This document shows positions 39,758 to 46,558 of a DNA stretch of 46,558 nt, in pieces. Location: positions 1 to 46,558 of the forward strand of contig QAKW01000022.1 in assembly GCA_003343605.1 (NCBI GenBank). Reading direction: 5' to 3'. A program made the position numbers and the translations under genes. The notes beneath the pieces are model-generated. The model saw only the letters and a list, made by a program, of their open reading frames with translations. It was not told where the DNA came from and did no database searches. Position 1 is the stretch's first letter; the number at the start of each line of letters is the position of its first letter. This stretch comes from Clostridiales bacterium. Its GTDB lineage: Bacteria; Bacillota; Clostridia; Oscillospirales; QAKW01.

Positions 39758-40753
39758 ATGAATTTAAAGAATGTAGCCATCCTGGGCGCCACCGGCGCGG
39801 TAGGGCGGGAGATGCTTAAAGTTTTGGAAGAGCGGAACTTTCCGGTGGGGAAGCTGAAGCTTCTGGCAAGTGAAAGAAGCGTTGGAAAGAAGATCCCCTT
39901 TAAGGGCGGGCAGATCGCCGTGGAGCTTGCCGAAGAGGGCGCCTTTGCGGGGATGGATCTGGTTTTGGGCGCGGCTTCCAATGAACTGGCAAAGCGGTTT
40001 GCGCCGGCTATTGTGGCGGCAGGAGCCGTTTTTGTGGATAACTCCAGCGCCTTCCGCATGGATCCGGCGGTTCCGCTGGTGGTGCCGGAGGTGAATCCGG
40101 AAGACGTTCAAAACCATAAGGGAATCGTTGCCAACCCGAACTGTTCCACCATTATCACCATCACGGCGGTGAACGCGCTGAACGCCATCAGCCCGATCCG
40201 GTCGATGATCGCCTCTACCTATCAGGCGGTATCCGGCGCGGGCGCCGGCGGCCCGGCGGAGCTGATGCAGGAGGTGGAGGCGCTGGCCCGCGGAGAAGCG
40301 GCGGAGCCGCAGGTGTTTCCCTATCAGATCGCCTATAACGTGATTCCCCAGATCGGTGGAGAAAGCACCGATGGCTATACCAGCGAGGAAATGAAGATGC
40401 AGAATGAGGGCAGAAAGATCATGCACCTGCCCGGCCTGCTGGTGAACTGCACCTGCGTGCGCGTGCCGGTTGTGCGGAGCCATTCAATTTCTGTAACGGT
40501 GCAGACAGAGCGGCCGGTTTCGGTAGAAGAGGCCCGCGCGGCGATTGCAAAGGCGCCGGGCTGCAGGCTGGCGGATGATCTTGCCGGCCGGATTTATCCG
40601 ATGCCGCTGGAAACATCCGATCAGGATCTGGTTTTTGTGGGAAGAATCCGCAGGGATCTTACGCATGAAAACGGCCTGGCGATCTGGTGCTGCGGCGATC
40701 AGGTGCGCAAAGGCGCCGCAACCAATGCCATTCAGATTGCAGAGCTCTTATAA
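39758..40753 (+). CDS. asd: Aspartate-semialdehyde dehydrogenase
   Basis: A 331-residue NADPH enzyme reducing aspartyl phosphate to the semialdehyde used by Hom and by the lysine pathway. It shows LGATGAVGREML (residues 9-20), FVDNSSAFRMD (about 92-102), and the catalytic Cys in NPNCSTI (about 128-134). The substrate-binding segment is YQAVSGAGAGG (about 154-164). ATG follows AAGGAGT. It ends the three-gene operon that supplies homoserine and aspartate semialdehyde. Confidence 0.95.
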   Translation: MNLKNVAILGATGAVGREMLKVLEERNFPVGKLKLLASERSVGKKIPFKGGQIAVELAEEGAFAGMDLVLGAASNELAKRFAPAIVAAGAVFVDNSSAFRMDPAVPLVVPEVNPEDVQNHKGIVANPNCSTIITITAVNALNAISPIRSMIASTYQAVSGAGAGGPAELMQEVEALARGEAAEPQVFPYQIAYNVIPQIGGESTDGYTSEEMKMQNEGRKIMHLPGLLVNCTCVRVPVVRSHSISVTVQTERPVSVEEARAAIAKAPGCRLADDLAGRIYPMPLETSDQDLVFVGRIRRDLTHENGLAIWCCGDQVRKGAATNAIQIAELL

Positions 40754-40758
40754 TCAAA

Positions 40759-40798
40759 AACACCTCCTGCTGCATTGCAGCAGGAGGTGTTGCTTTCT
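40759..40798. terminator. Bidirectional terminator between asd and the SurA-like genes
   Basis: A 15-bp perfect stem (40759-40773 with 40777-40791) and three-base loop. A5 lies on the left, which reads as T5 for the minus-strand operon; a weaker T-rich end (GCTTTCT) follows on the plus strand. Confidence 0.88.
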
Positions 40799-41489
40799 AA
40801 TAAAGGACAACCGGGATATCCGCTGTCTGCTCCGCCCACCAGTCCTGATAAGACAGCTGATCGGGGTTGTGATTTTCATAATATTCATACAGGCGCTGAT
40901 ATAGTAGCTGCTCCCGGTAGCCTTCGCGCAGCAGCTTTTGATATTCTTCCTCGCTCAGGCCGCTTCCCAGCCGCTGCTGCTCCATAAAATCTTCCATTCC
41001 CTTGAGGGATTCATTTCCGCTTTCAATCAATTTTTGAAATGCTGCTTCCAGTTCGGCCTGATAAGCATCTGCTTCTTCATCTGATACCTGAATGCCAACT
41101 GAAGGGCAGAACTGCAGCAGTTTTTCTTTTTGAACCAAACGATCGATGATCTCTGCTCTTTTTTGGTTTTCTGTTTTATGCTTGGTTTCGTCTATACGTC
41201 CGGCAATAAACAGCTTCGCTTCATCCGAGGTGGCTTCTGTAAGGGCGTTTTCAAGCTGAGCGTTGTTGAATTCATAACTCAGCTCCCATTTTTTAATCGC
41301 AGATTCATAGATGGGCGCACCGCCGACCAACGCAATCACGCTTCCGCTGTTATCTTTTATTTTGCTCTGCTCCCGCGAAAGATCAAAAACCGTGCGGATC
41401 CGATCCCGATTGGCCGCCGCAAGGATGGCGCCGGTGAAGAGGAGTAAAACCACGATCAGAACAGCGGTGATCCATTTTTTATGCTTCAT
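40797..41489 (-). CDS. Membrane-anchored SurA N-terminal-like protein (paralogue 2)
   Basis: A 230-residue protein with a single N-terminal membrane helix (about 7-25) and an extracytoplasmic helical part that looks like the chaperone half of SurA/PrsA. The typical start is VIALVGGAPIYESAIKKWEL, followed by long amphipathic helices and RAEIIDRLVQKEKLLQF. No parvulin domain is present, so isomerase activity is not expected. ATG follows GGAGGG. It lies 27 bases downstream of a paralogue with the same layout. The role may be holding exported proteins; no client is evident. Confidence 0.65.
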   Translation of the reverse strand: MKHKKWITAVLIVVLLLFTGAILAAANRDRIRTVFDLSREQSKIKDNSGSVIALVGGAPIYESAIKKWELSYEFNNAQLENALTEATSDEAKLFIAGRIDETKHKTENQKRAEIIDRLVQKEKLLQFCPSVGIQVSDEEADAYQAELEAAFQKLIESGNESLKGMEDFMEQQRLGSGLSEEEYQKLLREGYREQLLYQRLYEYYENHNPDQLSYQDWWAEQTADIPVVLY

Positions 41490-41516
41490 GCGTTCACCCT
41501 CCGTTTTTTTCGGCTT

Positions 41517-42158
41517 TTAATAAACTGTAACGTGATACTTATTAAAAAGAGCGGCTATATATTGCTCATAGTCTTCATCTGAAGCTCTTTCCTGAAAGGC
41601 AGCGTAAAGCTTTTGATTCAGCAGCAGATCCCGGTAGCCTTCGCTCTGCCGCTGCTCATATTCCGCATCGCCGAGTGAAAAGTGGTTTCGATAGGCGGTA
41701 TCCTCTTCAATCAGCTTTTGAGCCTGCGCACGGGTTTCCGGGTCGCTGCTGTTCTGCTGTTCATGCAGCAGCGCTTCATTTTCCCGCAGGGCGCGCAGCG
41801 CTTCTTCTTCTGAAACGGTAATGCCCAATGCCGCGCACTCCTGGCGGATCAGTTCCTTTCGGATCAGCGTATCCAGTGCTTCTTCCCGGGTATATGATTC
41901 TCTTTTCTGTATTTCTTCATTGAGACGGTCCGCCATCAGGGGATCAGAGCAGGCGGCCTGTTCCGCCCGCAGCCAATCGAGCCGGAAGGCCTGATTTTCC
42001 CAAACGGCCTCCACCTGCTCCTGCGTAATCAGGCTGCCGCCAACTTTAGCAGCGGCATTTTGCCGGTTGTGGCGCTGCAGGAAAAGCCCGGTTGTGGCAG
42101 CCCCAGCCAGAAGCAGAAAAAGCAATATTAAAAGCAAAATGATTTTTTTATGCCGCAT
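41517..42158 (-). CDS. Membrane-anchored SurA N-terminal-like protein (paralogue 1)
   Basis: A 213-residue paralogue of the downstream gene: a leucine-rich membrane helix (about 5-25), AAKVGGSLITQEQVEAVWENQ where the partner has VGGAPIYESAIKKW, EEALDTLIRKELIRQE and a matching end (HVTVY versus PVVLY). ATG 42158 (MRHKK) follows GAAAGGA at good spacing; an upstream ATG six codons earlier overlaps that ribosome site. It is the first gene of a two-gene operon with its own promoter. Confidence 0.65.
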   Translation of the reverse strand: MRHKKIILLLILLFLLLAGAATTGLFLQRHNRQNAAAKVGGSLITQEQVEAVWENQAFRLDWLRAEQAACSDPLMADRLNEEIQKRESYTREEALDTLIRKELIRQECAALGITVSEEEALRALRENEALLHEQQNSSDPETRAQAQKLIEEDTAYRNHFSLGDAEYEQRQSEGYRDLLLNQKLYAAFQERASDEDYEQYIAALFNKYHVTVY

Positions 42159-42201
42159 CCGGTTCCTTTCTATCATTGCATTAAATATTGTTTATAATGT
42201 T

Positions 42202-42230
42202 ATTATGAAGTGATGAATCCGTTTTGTCAA
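42202..42230 (-). promoter_or_regulatory. Promoter of the SurA-like gene pair
   Basis: On the minus strand, perfect TTGACA (42230-42225), a 17-bp spacer and CATAAT (42207-42202). Confidence 0.78.
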
Positions 42231-42286
42231 TATATTTTGCGAAAAGGGAAGGAAAAACGGCGGAAGCACAGGTTCTGCACGCACAT

Positions 42287-42318
42287 AAAAAGGAGGCAGA
42301 AAATTCTGCCTCCTTTTT
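42287..42318 (-). terminator. Terminator of the gap gene
   Basis: A 14-bp perfect stem (42287-42300 with 42305-42318) with loop AAAT. Read on the minus strand it ends in T5, just after the gap stop codon. Confidence 0.9.
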
Positions 42319-42343
42319 GAATACAACTCTGTGCGGAGCTTTC

Positions 42344-43357
42344 TTATGCAAGCTCAGCGAAATATTTGATGGTGCGAACCATCTGGCTGGTATAGCTGTT
42401 TTCATTGTCGTACCAGGATACTACCTGAACCTGATAGGTGTCCTCATCGATTTTGGCAACCATTGTCTGGGTAGCGTCGAACAGAGAGCCATAGGTGATC
42501 CCGATGATGTCGGAAGAAACGAGCGGCTCTTCCGTATAGCCGAAGGAAGCGGAAGAAGCAGCCTTCATCGCGGCGTTGACACCCTCAACCGTAATATCCT
42601 TGCCCTTTACCACCGCAACCAGGATGGTGGTGGAGCCGGTGGGAACCGGAACACGCTGCGCGGAGCCGATCAGCTTTCCGTTCAGCTCGGGGATAACCAG
42701 GCCGATCGCCTTGGCGGCGCCGGTAGAGTTCGGCACAATATTGACCGCCGCGGCGCGGGCTCTTCTCAGATCGCCTTTTCTGTGCGGGCCGTCCAGAACC
42801 ATCTGGTCGCCGGTGAAGGCATGAACCGTGGTCATAATACCGCTCACAACCGGCGCGTAATCGTTGAGCGCCTTCGCCATCGGGGCCAGGCAGTTGGTGG
42901 TGCAGGAAGCGGCGGAAATGATGGTATCCTCTTTGGTGAGGATGTTTTCATTTACACTGTAAACAACGGTGGGCAGATCGTTGCCCGCCGGCGCGGAAAT
43001 CACAACCTTTTTGGCGCCGGCAGCGATATGGGCGCCGGCTTTTTCTTTGGAGGTATAGAAGCCGGTGCACTCCAGCACAACGTCTACACCGATCTTGCCC
43101 CAGGGCAGATCAGCCGCATTCTTTTCCGCATAAATTTTGATGGTTTTGCCGTCTACGGTGATTTCGCCGTCGCCGGCAACAACTTCATGGCCATCGTATC
43201 TGCCCTGCGCGGAATCGTATTTCAGAAGATGCGCCAGCATTTTGGCGTCGGTCAGATCGTTGATCGCAACCACTTCATACCCTTCGGCGCCGAACATCTG
43301 ACGAAAAGCCAGACGGCCGATTCTGCCAAAACCATTAATTGCTACTTTAACAGACAT
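42344..43357 (-). CDS. gap: Glyceraldehyde-3-phosphate dehydrogenase, type I
   Basis: A 337-residue glycolytic enzyme that oxidises glyceraldehyde 3-phosphate with NAD and phosphate. The NAD site is VAINGFGRIGRLAFRQMF at the N-terminus, the catalytic Cys lies in SAASCTTNCLAP (about 150), and HAFTGDQMVLDGPHRKGDLR in part and the C-terminal WYDNENSYTSQMVR are diagnostic. A strong AGGAGG precedes ATG 43357. It has its own promoter and terminator and is not in a glycolytic operon here. Confidence 0.97.
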   Translation of the reverse strand: MSVKVAINGFGRIGRLAFRQMFGAEGYEVVAINDLTDAKMLAHLLKYDSAQGRYDGHEVVAGDGEITVDGKTIKIYAEKNAADLPWGKIGVDVVLECTGFYTSKEKAGAHIAAGAKKVVISAPAGNDLPTVVYSVNENILTKEDTIISAASCTTNCLAPMAKALNDYAPVVSGIMTTVHAFTGDQMVLDGPHRKGDLRRARAAAVNIVPNSTGAAKAIGLVIPELNGKLIGSAQRVPVPTGSTTILVAVVKGKDITVEGVNAAMKAASSASFGYTEEPLVSSDIIGITYGSLFDATQTMVAKIDEDTYQVQVVSWYDNENSYTSQMVRTIKYFAELA

Positions 43358-43400
43358 TTTTATATCCTCCTAAAAAATAATGAACTTTTAACCATCGCTT

Positions 43401-43429
43401 ATTATACCTGAATTTCCCATTGTTTACAA
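43401..43429 (-). promoter_or_regulatory. Promoter of gap
   Basis: On the minus strand, TTGTAA (43429-43424), a 17-bp spacer and perfect TATAAT (43406-43401). Confidence 0.8.
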
Positions 43430-43499
43430 GTCTCTTTTTGGTTTTTTTAAAGATTATCCATATTCTCTTAAAAAATCGGCGCATTTCCGCGCGTTTCGG

Positions 43500-43528
43500 T
43501 TGAAAATTGACAAAAATGGTGTTAGAAT
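43500..43528 (+). promoter_or_regulatory. Promoter of the third TIM-barrel isomerase gene
   Basis: TTGAAA (43500-43505), a 17-bp spacer and TAGAAT (43523-43528). A TTGACA at 43508-43513 is better as a hexamer but has no -10 box at the right distance. Confidence 0.65.
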
Positions 43529-43561
43529 AGGTTTAAACCAATTTAGAGGAGGAAAACAATC

Positions 43562-44389
43562 ATGGCTTTACCGATTGCATTGCAGCTTTATTCTGTGCGC
43601 GACGATATGAAAGAGGATTTTAAAGGCACGCTTGAGAAGGTAAAGGCGCTGGGATACGACGGCGTGGAATTCGCCGGTCTTTTCGGCCACGCGCCCGCAG
43701 AGATCAGGGCCTGGTGCCGGGAGCTCGGCCTGAATCCCATTTCCGCGCATGTGCCGCTGCAGGAAATGCTCGAGGATCTGGAGGGGGTGCTGGCGCAATA
43801 TAAGGAAATCGGCGTTTCCTACATTGCGGTGCCCTATCTGCCGGAGGAAAGAAGGCCCGGAACCGATGGATTTTTGCCCACGATCGAGGATATCCGGAAG
43901 GTATGCCGGGCGGTGAAAGCGCTGGGGATGACGGCCCTTTATCACAATCATGATTTTGAATTCCAGAAGATCGATGGGGAGTACGGGCTGGATATGCTTT
44001 ACCGGCTGATTCCGGCGGATCTGCTGCAGACCGAGCTGGATACCTGCTGGGTCAATATCGGCGGTGAGAATCCGGCCGATTATATCCGTAAATATGAAGG
44101 CCGCTGCCCGGTTGTGCATCTGAAGGATTTTTACCGCGAGGCGGTAAACGCGGATGAGCCGCTCTATGAGCTGATCGGCATCAAGAGCGAAAAGAAAAAG
44201 CCGGCCAAGCGCAGCTTTGAATTCCGGCCCGTAGGGCACGGCATGCAGGATTTTCCGGCGATTATCAAGGCGGCTGAGCAGTCCGGCGCTTCCTGGGTTG
44301 TGGTGGAGCAGGATCAGCCCAGCATGGATAAAAAGCCGATGGAATGCGCAAAGATGAGCATTCAGTATCTGAAATCCATCGGGCTCTGA
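43562..44389 (+). CDS. Sugar phosphate isomerase/epimerase
   Basis: A 275-residue xylose-isomerase-like TIM barrel with typical metal-site segments: ALQLYSVRDD at the N-terminus, YHNHDFEF (about 126-133), TELDTCWVN (about 158-166), VVHLKDF (about 184-190) and VVVEQDQPS (about 250-258). These fit the broad sugar epimerase/isomerase group (IolE/IolI-like). ATG follows GAGGAGG. It stands alone, so substrate is unknown. Of the three such proteins in this window it is the most canonical. Confidence 0.82.
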   Translation: MALPIALQLYSVRDDMKEDFKGTLEKVKALGYDGVEFAGLFGHAPAEIRAWCRELGLNPISAHVPLQEMLEDLEGVLAQYKEIGVSYIAVPYLPEERRPGTDGFLPTIEDIRKVCRAVKALGMTALYHNHDFEFQKIDGEYGLDMLYRLIPADLLQTELDTCWVNIGGENPADYIRKYEGRCPVVHLKDFYREAVNADEPLYELIGIKSEKKKPAKRSFEFRPVGHGMQDFPAIIKAAEQSGASWVVVEQDQPSMDKKPMECAKMSIQYLKSIGL

Positions 44390-44402
44390 TTGCCTGAGAT
44401 CT

Positions 44403-44450
44403 AAAAAACGAGAGCAGCCGCCGGGGGCAATGAAGCCCCCGGCGGCTGCT
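44403..44450 (-). terminator. Terminator of tcdA
   Basis: A 16-bp GC-rich stem (44413-44428 with 44435-44450) and six-base loop. Read on the minus strand it is followed by CTCG and TTTTTT (44408-44403). It starts four bases past the tcdA stop. It may also stop the convergent isomerase transcript, but that side has no T-run. Confidence 0.9.
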
Positions 44451-44453
44451 GGG

Positions 44454-45173
44454 TTATTCCGGAATATCCGCGGCGGCGGATTGCCCGATCAGCCGTTGGC
44501 AGACATGCTCGGCCAGCTTCAGCCCCGCGGCAGACGGAACGAAGGAAATGGAGCCGACTGTTTGCTTTCCGCCGTCGCCTATGGGATAAGCCGGCAAAAC
44601 CGGATCGGCGGAATATAAAACCCGAAGGTTTTGATACTGCGCTTTTCTCAGCAGGCCGCGCATTTTTTTCGCCAGCGGGCAGCCGGCGGTCTGATCGAAA
44701 TTGACGATCCGGAGGCCCTGCGCGGATAACCGGTTTCCGGTGCCCATGCACATGATAAACGGAATCCGGTTTTCCCTGCAAAAAGAAGCGAGCAGCAGCT
44801 TGGCGGCGGTATCGTCGACACAATCGACGATATAATCGGCCTGAGCGGGGAGCCGCCCGAGCGTATCCGGCCCGATCCATTCCCGCACCGCCTCAAAGTG
44901 CAGGCGGGGGTTGATATCAAGCATCCGCTCCCGCGCAACCAGAACCTTTGCCCTGCCGCAGGTGGAATGCAGCGCCAGAAGCTGCCGGTTGCAGTTGGTG
45001 ACGGAAACAACGTCTCCGTCAACCGCTGTTATGGCGCCGATGCCGGCGCGCACCAGCCCTTCCAGGCAATAGCCGCCCACGCCGCCGGCGCCGGCCACCA
45101 CAATATGGGCGCAGCGCAGCCGCTCCTGTGCTTCGCTGCCGATCAATGCGCGGGTGCGCAGAAATTCATCCAT
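44454..45173 (-). CDS. tcdA: tRNA threonylcarbamoyladenosine dehydratase
   Basis: A 239-residue E1-like (ThiF/MoeB fold) enzyme that cyclises t6A37 in tRNA to ct6A with ATP. The ATP-binding motif is VVAGAGGVGGYCLEGLVRAG (about 25-44). Others are NCNRQLLALHSTCGRAK (about 60-76) and DYIVDCVDDTAAKL (about 113-126). The C-terminal SISFVPSAAGL is typical. Start ATG 45173 has only GAGG seven bases upstream, which lies right at the T-run of the 6S RNA, so translation probably needs read-through from upstream. Confidence 0.92.
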   Translation of the reverse strand: MDEFLRTRALIGSEAQERLRCAHIVVAGAGGVGGYCLEGLVRAGIGAITAVDGDVVSVTNCNRQLLALHSTCGRAKVLVARERMLDINPRLHFEAVREWIGPDTLGRLPAQADYIVDCVDDTAAKLLLASFCRENRIPFIMCMGTGNRLSAQGLRIVNFDQTAGCPLAKKMRGLLRKAQYQNLRVLYSADPVLPAYPIGDGGKQTVGSISFVPSAAGLKLAEHVCQRLIGQSAAADIPE

Positions 45174-45185
45174 AAGAAAACCTCA

Positions 45186-45381
45186 AAAAAGCCCCGCAGA
45201 TGCCGTGAAATGCACACTTTGATCCCTAACCGAAGTTAGGTGGGTTTTTGCCGGAGCCGCTTCACAGGCTTCCGACGATGGCGTATCAGGCGCCAAAGCC
45301 GGCATGCTCACAGCGTTCCGAGCGCATTCCCGTAGAATAAGTGTAGGCTCAAAATAGTGCAGACCACGTACATCGCAGGGT
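45186..45381 (-). ncRNA. ssrS: 6S RNA (SsrS-type)
   Basis: On the minus strand, a roughly 195-base rod closes with CCCTGCGATG near the 5' end and CATCTGCGGGG near the 3' end (10 bp with one bulged base), then GCTTTTTT. The interior has long complementary arms and, on the 3' side of the central bubble, the hairpin CCTAAC-TTCG-GTTAGG. 6S RNA mimics an open promoter and sequesters SigA RNA polymerase. The neighbouring tcdA fits 6S context in other Firmicutes. Exact ends are estimates; no good -35 box precedes it, only AATAAT at 45393-45388. Confidence 0.8.
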
Positions 45382-45409
45382 GTTTTTATTATTGACGGCG
45401 GGTGCGGCT

Positions 45410-45715
45410 TTATTCTTCCTCCGCGCCCTCAATATCGTATTCCTCGCCCAGCGCCTCTTCGAAGGCGGGCAGAACACGCGCCAGTTCTTCATCATCAATT
45501 GTCACAAGAAGCTCTTCGCCGTTATCGTCTTCAATTGCCTTGAGAACAACCATCCGGCCGTCACTCTCCAGCTGCTGCTGCGGATCCTCGAACTGCTCGA
45601 TCAGCCCCACATAGGTCATGCCCTCCAAATCGATGCTGCCCAATACCTCGAATTCGATTTCGCGGCCGTCTTCATCTGTTAAAACAACAAAGTCGTTTCC
45701 GTATTCATTTGCCAT
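45410..45715 (-). CDS. DUF1292 family protein
   Basis: A 101-residue acidic protein of DUF1292 (YrzB type), widespread in Firmicutes and without known function. It has the family opening NDFVVLTDEDGREIEFEVLG and a run of acidic residues at the end (EEALGEEYDIEGAEEE). ATG follows AAAGGAGAG. It ends about 28 bases before the 6S RNA on the same strand, with no terminator between, so the two may share a transcript. Confidence 0.88.
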   Translation of the reverse strand: MANEYGNDFVVLTDEDGREIEFEVLGSIDLEGMTYVGLIEQFEDPQQQLESDGRMVVLKAIEDDNGEELLVTIDDEELARVLPAFEEALGEEYDIEGAEEE

Positions 45716-45770
45716 GATGTGCTCTCCTTTTTCTTTATTTTAACACAGTCTGTTGCAAAAATCAATTGCT

Positions 45771-46558
45771 TCAGCCCGGAAAAAAGCAGGTAAATACAGA
45801 TCCCTTTCCGTAGGTGCTCTCCACCGTAACGCTCCCGCCCATTCCGGTAACAATGGAATGAACAATGGAAAGGCCCAGGCCGGTTCCGCCGGTTTCCCGG
45901 CTGCGCGCCTTATCGACCCGGTAAAATTTATCAAACAAATGGGGCAGATGCTTTTTTTCAATGCCGATTCCCTCATCGGCCACCTGAAACAGCACCCCTC
46001 CTTCCGCCTCCCGAATGGATACGGTGATAGTGCCCTGCGCGCTGGAATATTTTACACTGTTGCTCAGCAGGTTTATCATCACGCGCCGCACCTTATCGGG
46101 CTCGCAGATCAATATGCGCTGCGGCGGCGTATGCAAAACGCAGCGCAGCCCTTTTTTGCGCATTTCCAGCTGCATGGCTTCCGCCACTTCGCCGACCGCG
46201 GCAACCAGATCCAGCGGTTCCTTCACGCCGGGCGGCGCGCCCTCCGCCTTGCTCAGCTCCAGAAGCTGGTTGACCATGGCGTTCATCTGATCGGTGGCCT
46301 TATCGATCACCTGAAGAAACTGCCGGCTCGTTTGCGCATCCAACCGGCTTTCCAGCATGGTTTCGCTATAGCTTTTTATAACCGTAAGCGGGGTTTTCAA
46401 TTCATGGGAAACATTGGCGACAAACTGTTTGCGTTCGTTTTCCAGCGTTTCGGCCTCGGTAATGTCGTCCAGCAGAAAAAGCGCGCCCTCACCGCCGTTT
46501 TCCAGCAGAAGCGGGCTGCGGTAAACGCAGAAAAAACGGTTTTCAAACTGAATCATAA
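45771..46558 (-). CDS. Sensor histidine kinase, C-terminal part (cut by the window end)
   Basis: At least 262 residues of a membrane sensor kinase of the PhoR/WalK type; the N-terminus lies beyond the window, as the frame is still open. The visible part begins in what may be the end of a PAS domain (FFCVYRSPLLLENGGEGALFLLDDIT). Then come the HisKA box VANVSHELKTPLTVIKSY with the phosphorylated His, the N box INLLSNSVKYS, G1 DEGIGIE, F box HLFDKFYRV and G2 GGTGLGLSIV. The partner response regulator is probably also beyond the edge. Confidence 0.92.
   Translation of the reverse strand, partial: MIQFENRFFCVYRSPLLLENGGEGALFLLDDITEAETLENERKQFVANVSHELKTPLTVIKSYSETMLESRLDAQTSRQFLQVIDKATDQMNAMVNQLLELSKAEGAPPGVKEPLDLVAAVGEVAEAMQLEMRKKGLRCVLHTPPQRILICEPDKVRRVMINLLSNSVKYSSAQGTITVSIREAEGGVLFQVADEGIGIEKKHLPHLFDKFYRVDKARSRETGGTGLGLSIVHSIVTGMGGSVTVESTYGKGSVFTCFFPG

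Noticed and set aside
43508..43513. TTGACA as the -35 box of the third isomerase gene
   Set aside because: No -10 hexamer lies 16-18 bp downstream; the overlapping TTGAAA with TAGAAT fits better.
1..46558. Mobile element or CRISPR array
   Set aside because: I saw no transposase, integrase, phage genes, terminal repeats or spaced direct repeats in the window.

Overview
The window looks like chromosome of a moderately high-GC anaerobic Clostridia-type Firmicute, probably a gut commensal near the Oscillospiraceae/Ruminococcaceae. The reasons are strong AGGAGG-type ribosome sites, TTGACA/TATAAT promoters, a Spo0A-family gene, a YerC-led histidine operon with hisZ plus short hisG, a purine riboswitch, a BMP-type nucleoside ABC transporter and a Firmicutes-style 6S RNA beside tcdA. 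The lineage call is inference. No phage, transposase, plasmid or CRISPR genes were seen.

Layout. 1-2540: an unassigned structured stretch cut by the window edge, an AAC(6')-like acetyltransferase, a peptidase C26 amidotransferase, and a Spo0A-like gene (minus strand) with a degenerate receiver, split in two by a one-base frame change. 2497-5485: tRNA-Glu and tRNA-Asn with promoter and terminator, then a divergent sugar-phosphate isomerase and an acyl-CoA synthetase. 5533-14146: a complete histidine operon (yerC-hisZ-G-D-C-B-H-A-F-IE-PHP phosphatase) from one promoter, which carries an 18-bp near-palindrome, to one strong terminator. 14151-23963: a carbohydrate region. On the minus strand are an AraC regulator, a membrane-anchored cohesin-like protein, manA and an isomerase-like TIM barrel. 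Divergent from them are a GH106-like protein, an inositol-monophosphatase-family enzyme and a GH78 rhamnosidase. The two operons share face-to-face overlapping promoters.

24004-30606: a small lipoprotein, then a guanine riboswitch controlling xpt and probably a nucleoside ABC importer (lipoprotein, double ATPase, two permeases). 30631-33445: a nested hairpin, a COG2509 flavoprotein and two left-handed beta-helix proteins. 33444-35715: a minus-strand operon of plsC, a trigger-factor-like lipoprotein and a DUF523/TudS-type protein. 35762-37160: an MscS channel and a YbaK protein. 37189-40791: hom, aspartate kinase and asd behind a promoter with a perfect palindromic operator candidate and a nine-codon upstream ORF. 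40797-46558: two tandem SurA-like anchored proteins, gap, a third TIM-barrel isomerase, tcdA, 6S RNA, a DUF1292 protein and a truncated sensor kinase.

Together the genes cover making histidine and the aspartate-family precursors, salvaging guanine/xanthine and nucleosides, and cutting intracellular rhamnose-type glycosides. The most noteworthy items are the degenerate split Spo0A paralogue, the his and hom operator candidates, the AraC/GH106 overlapping promoters beside a lone cohesin-like membrane protein, and the DUF1292-6S-tcdA arrangement.
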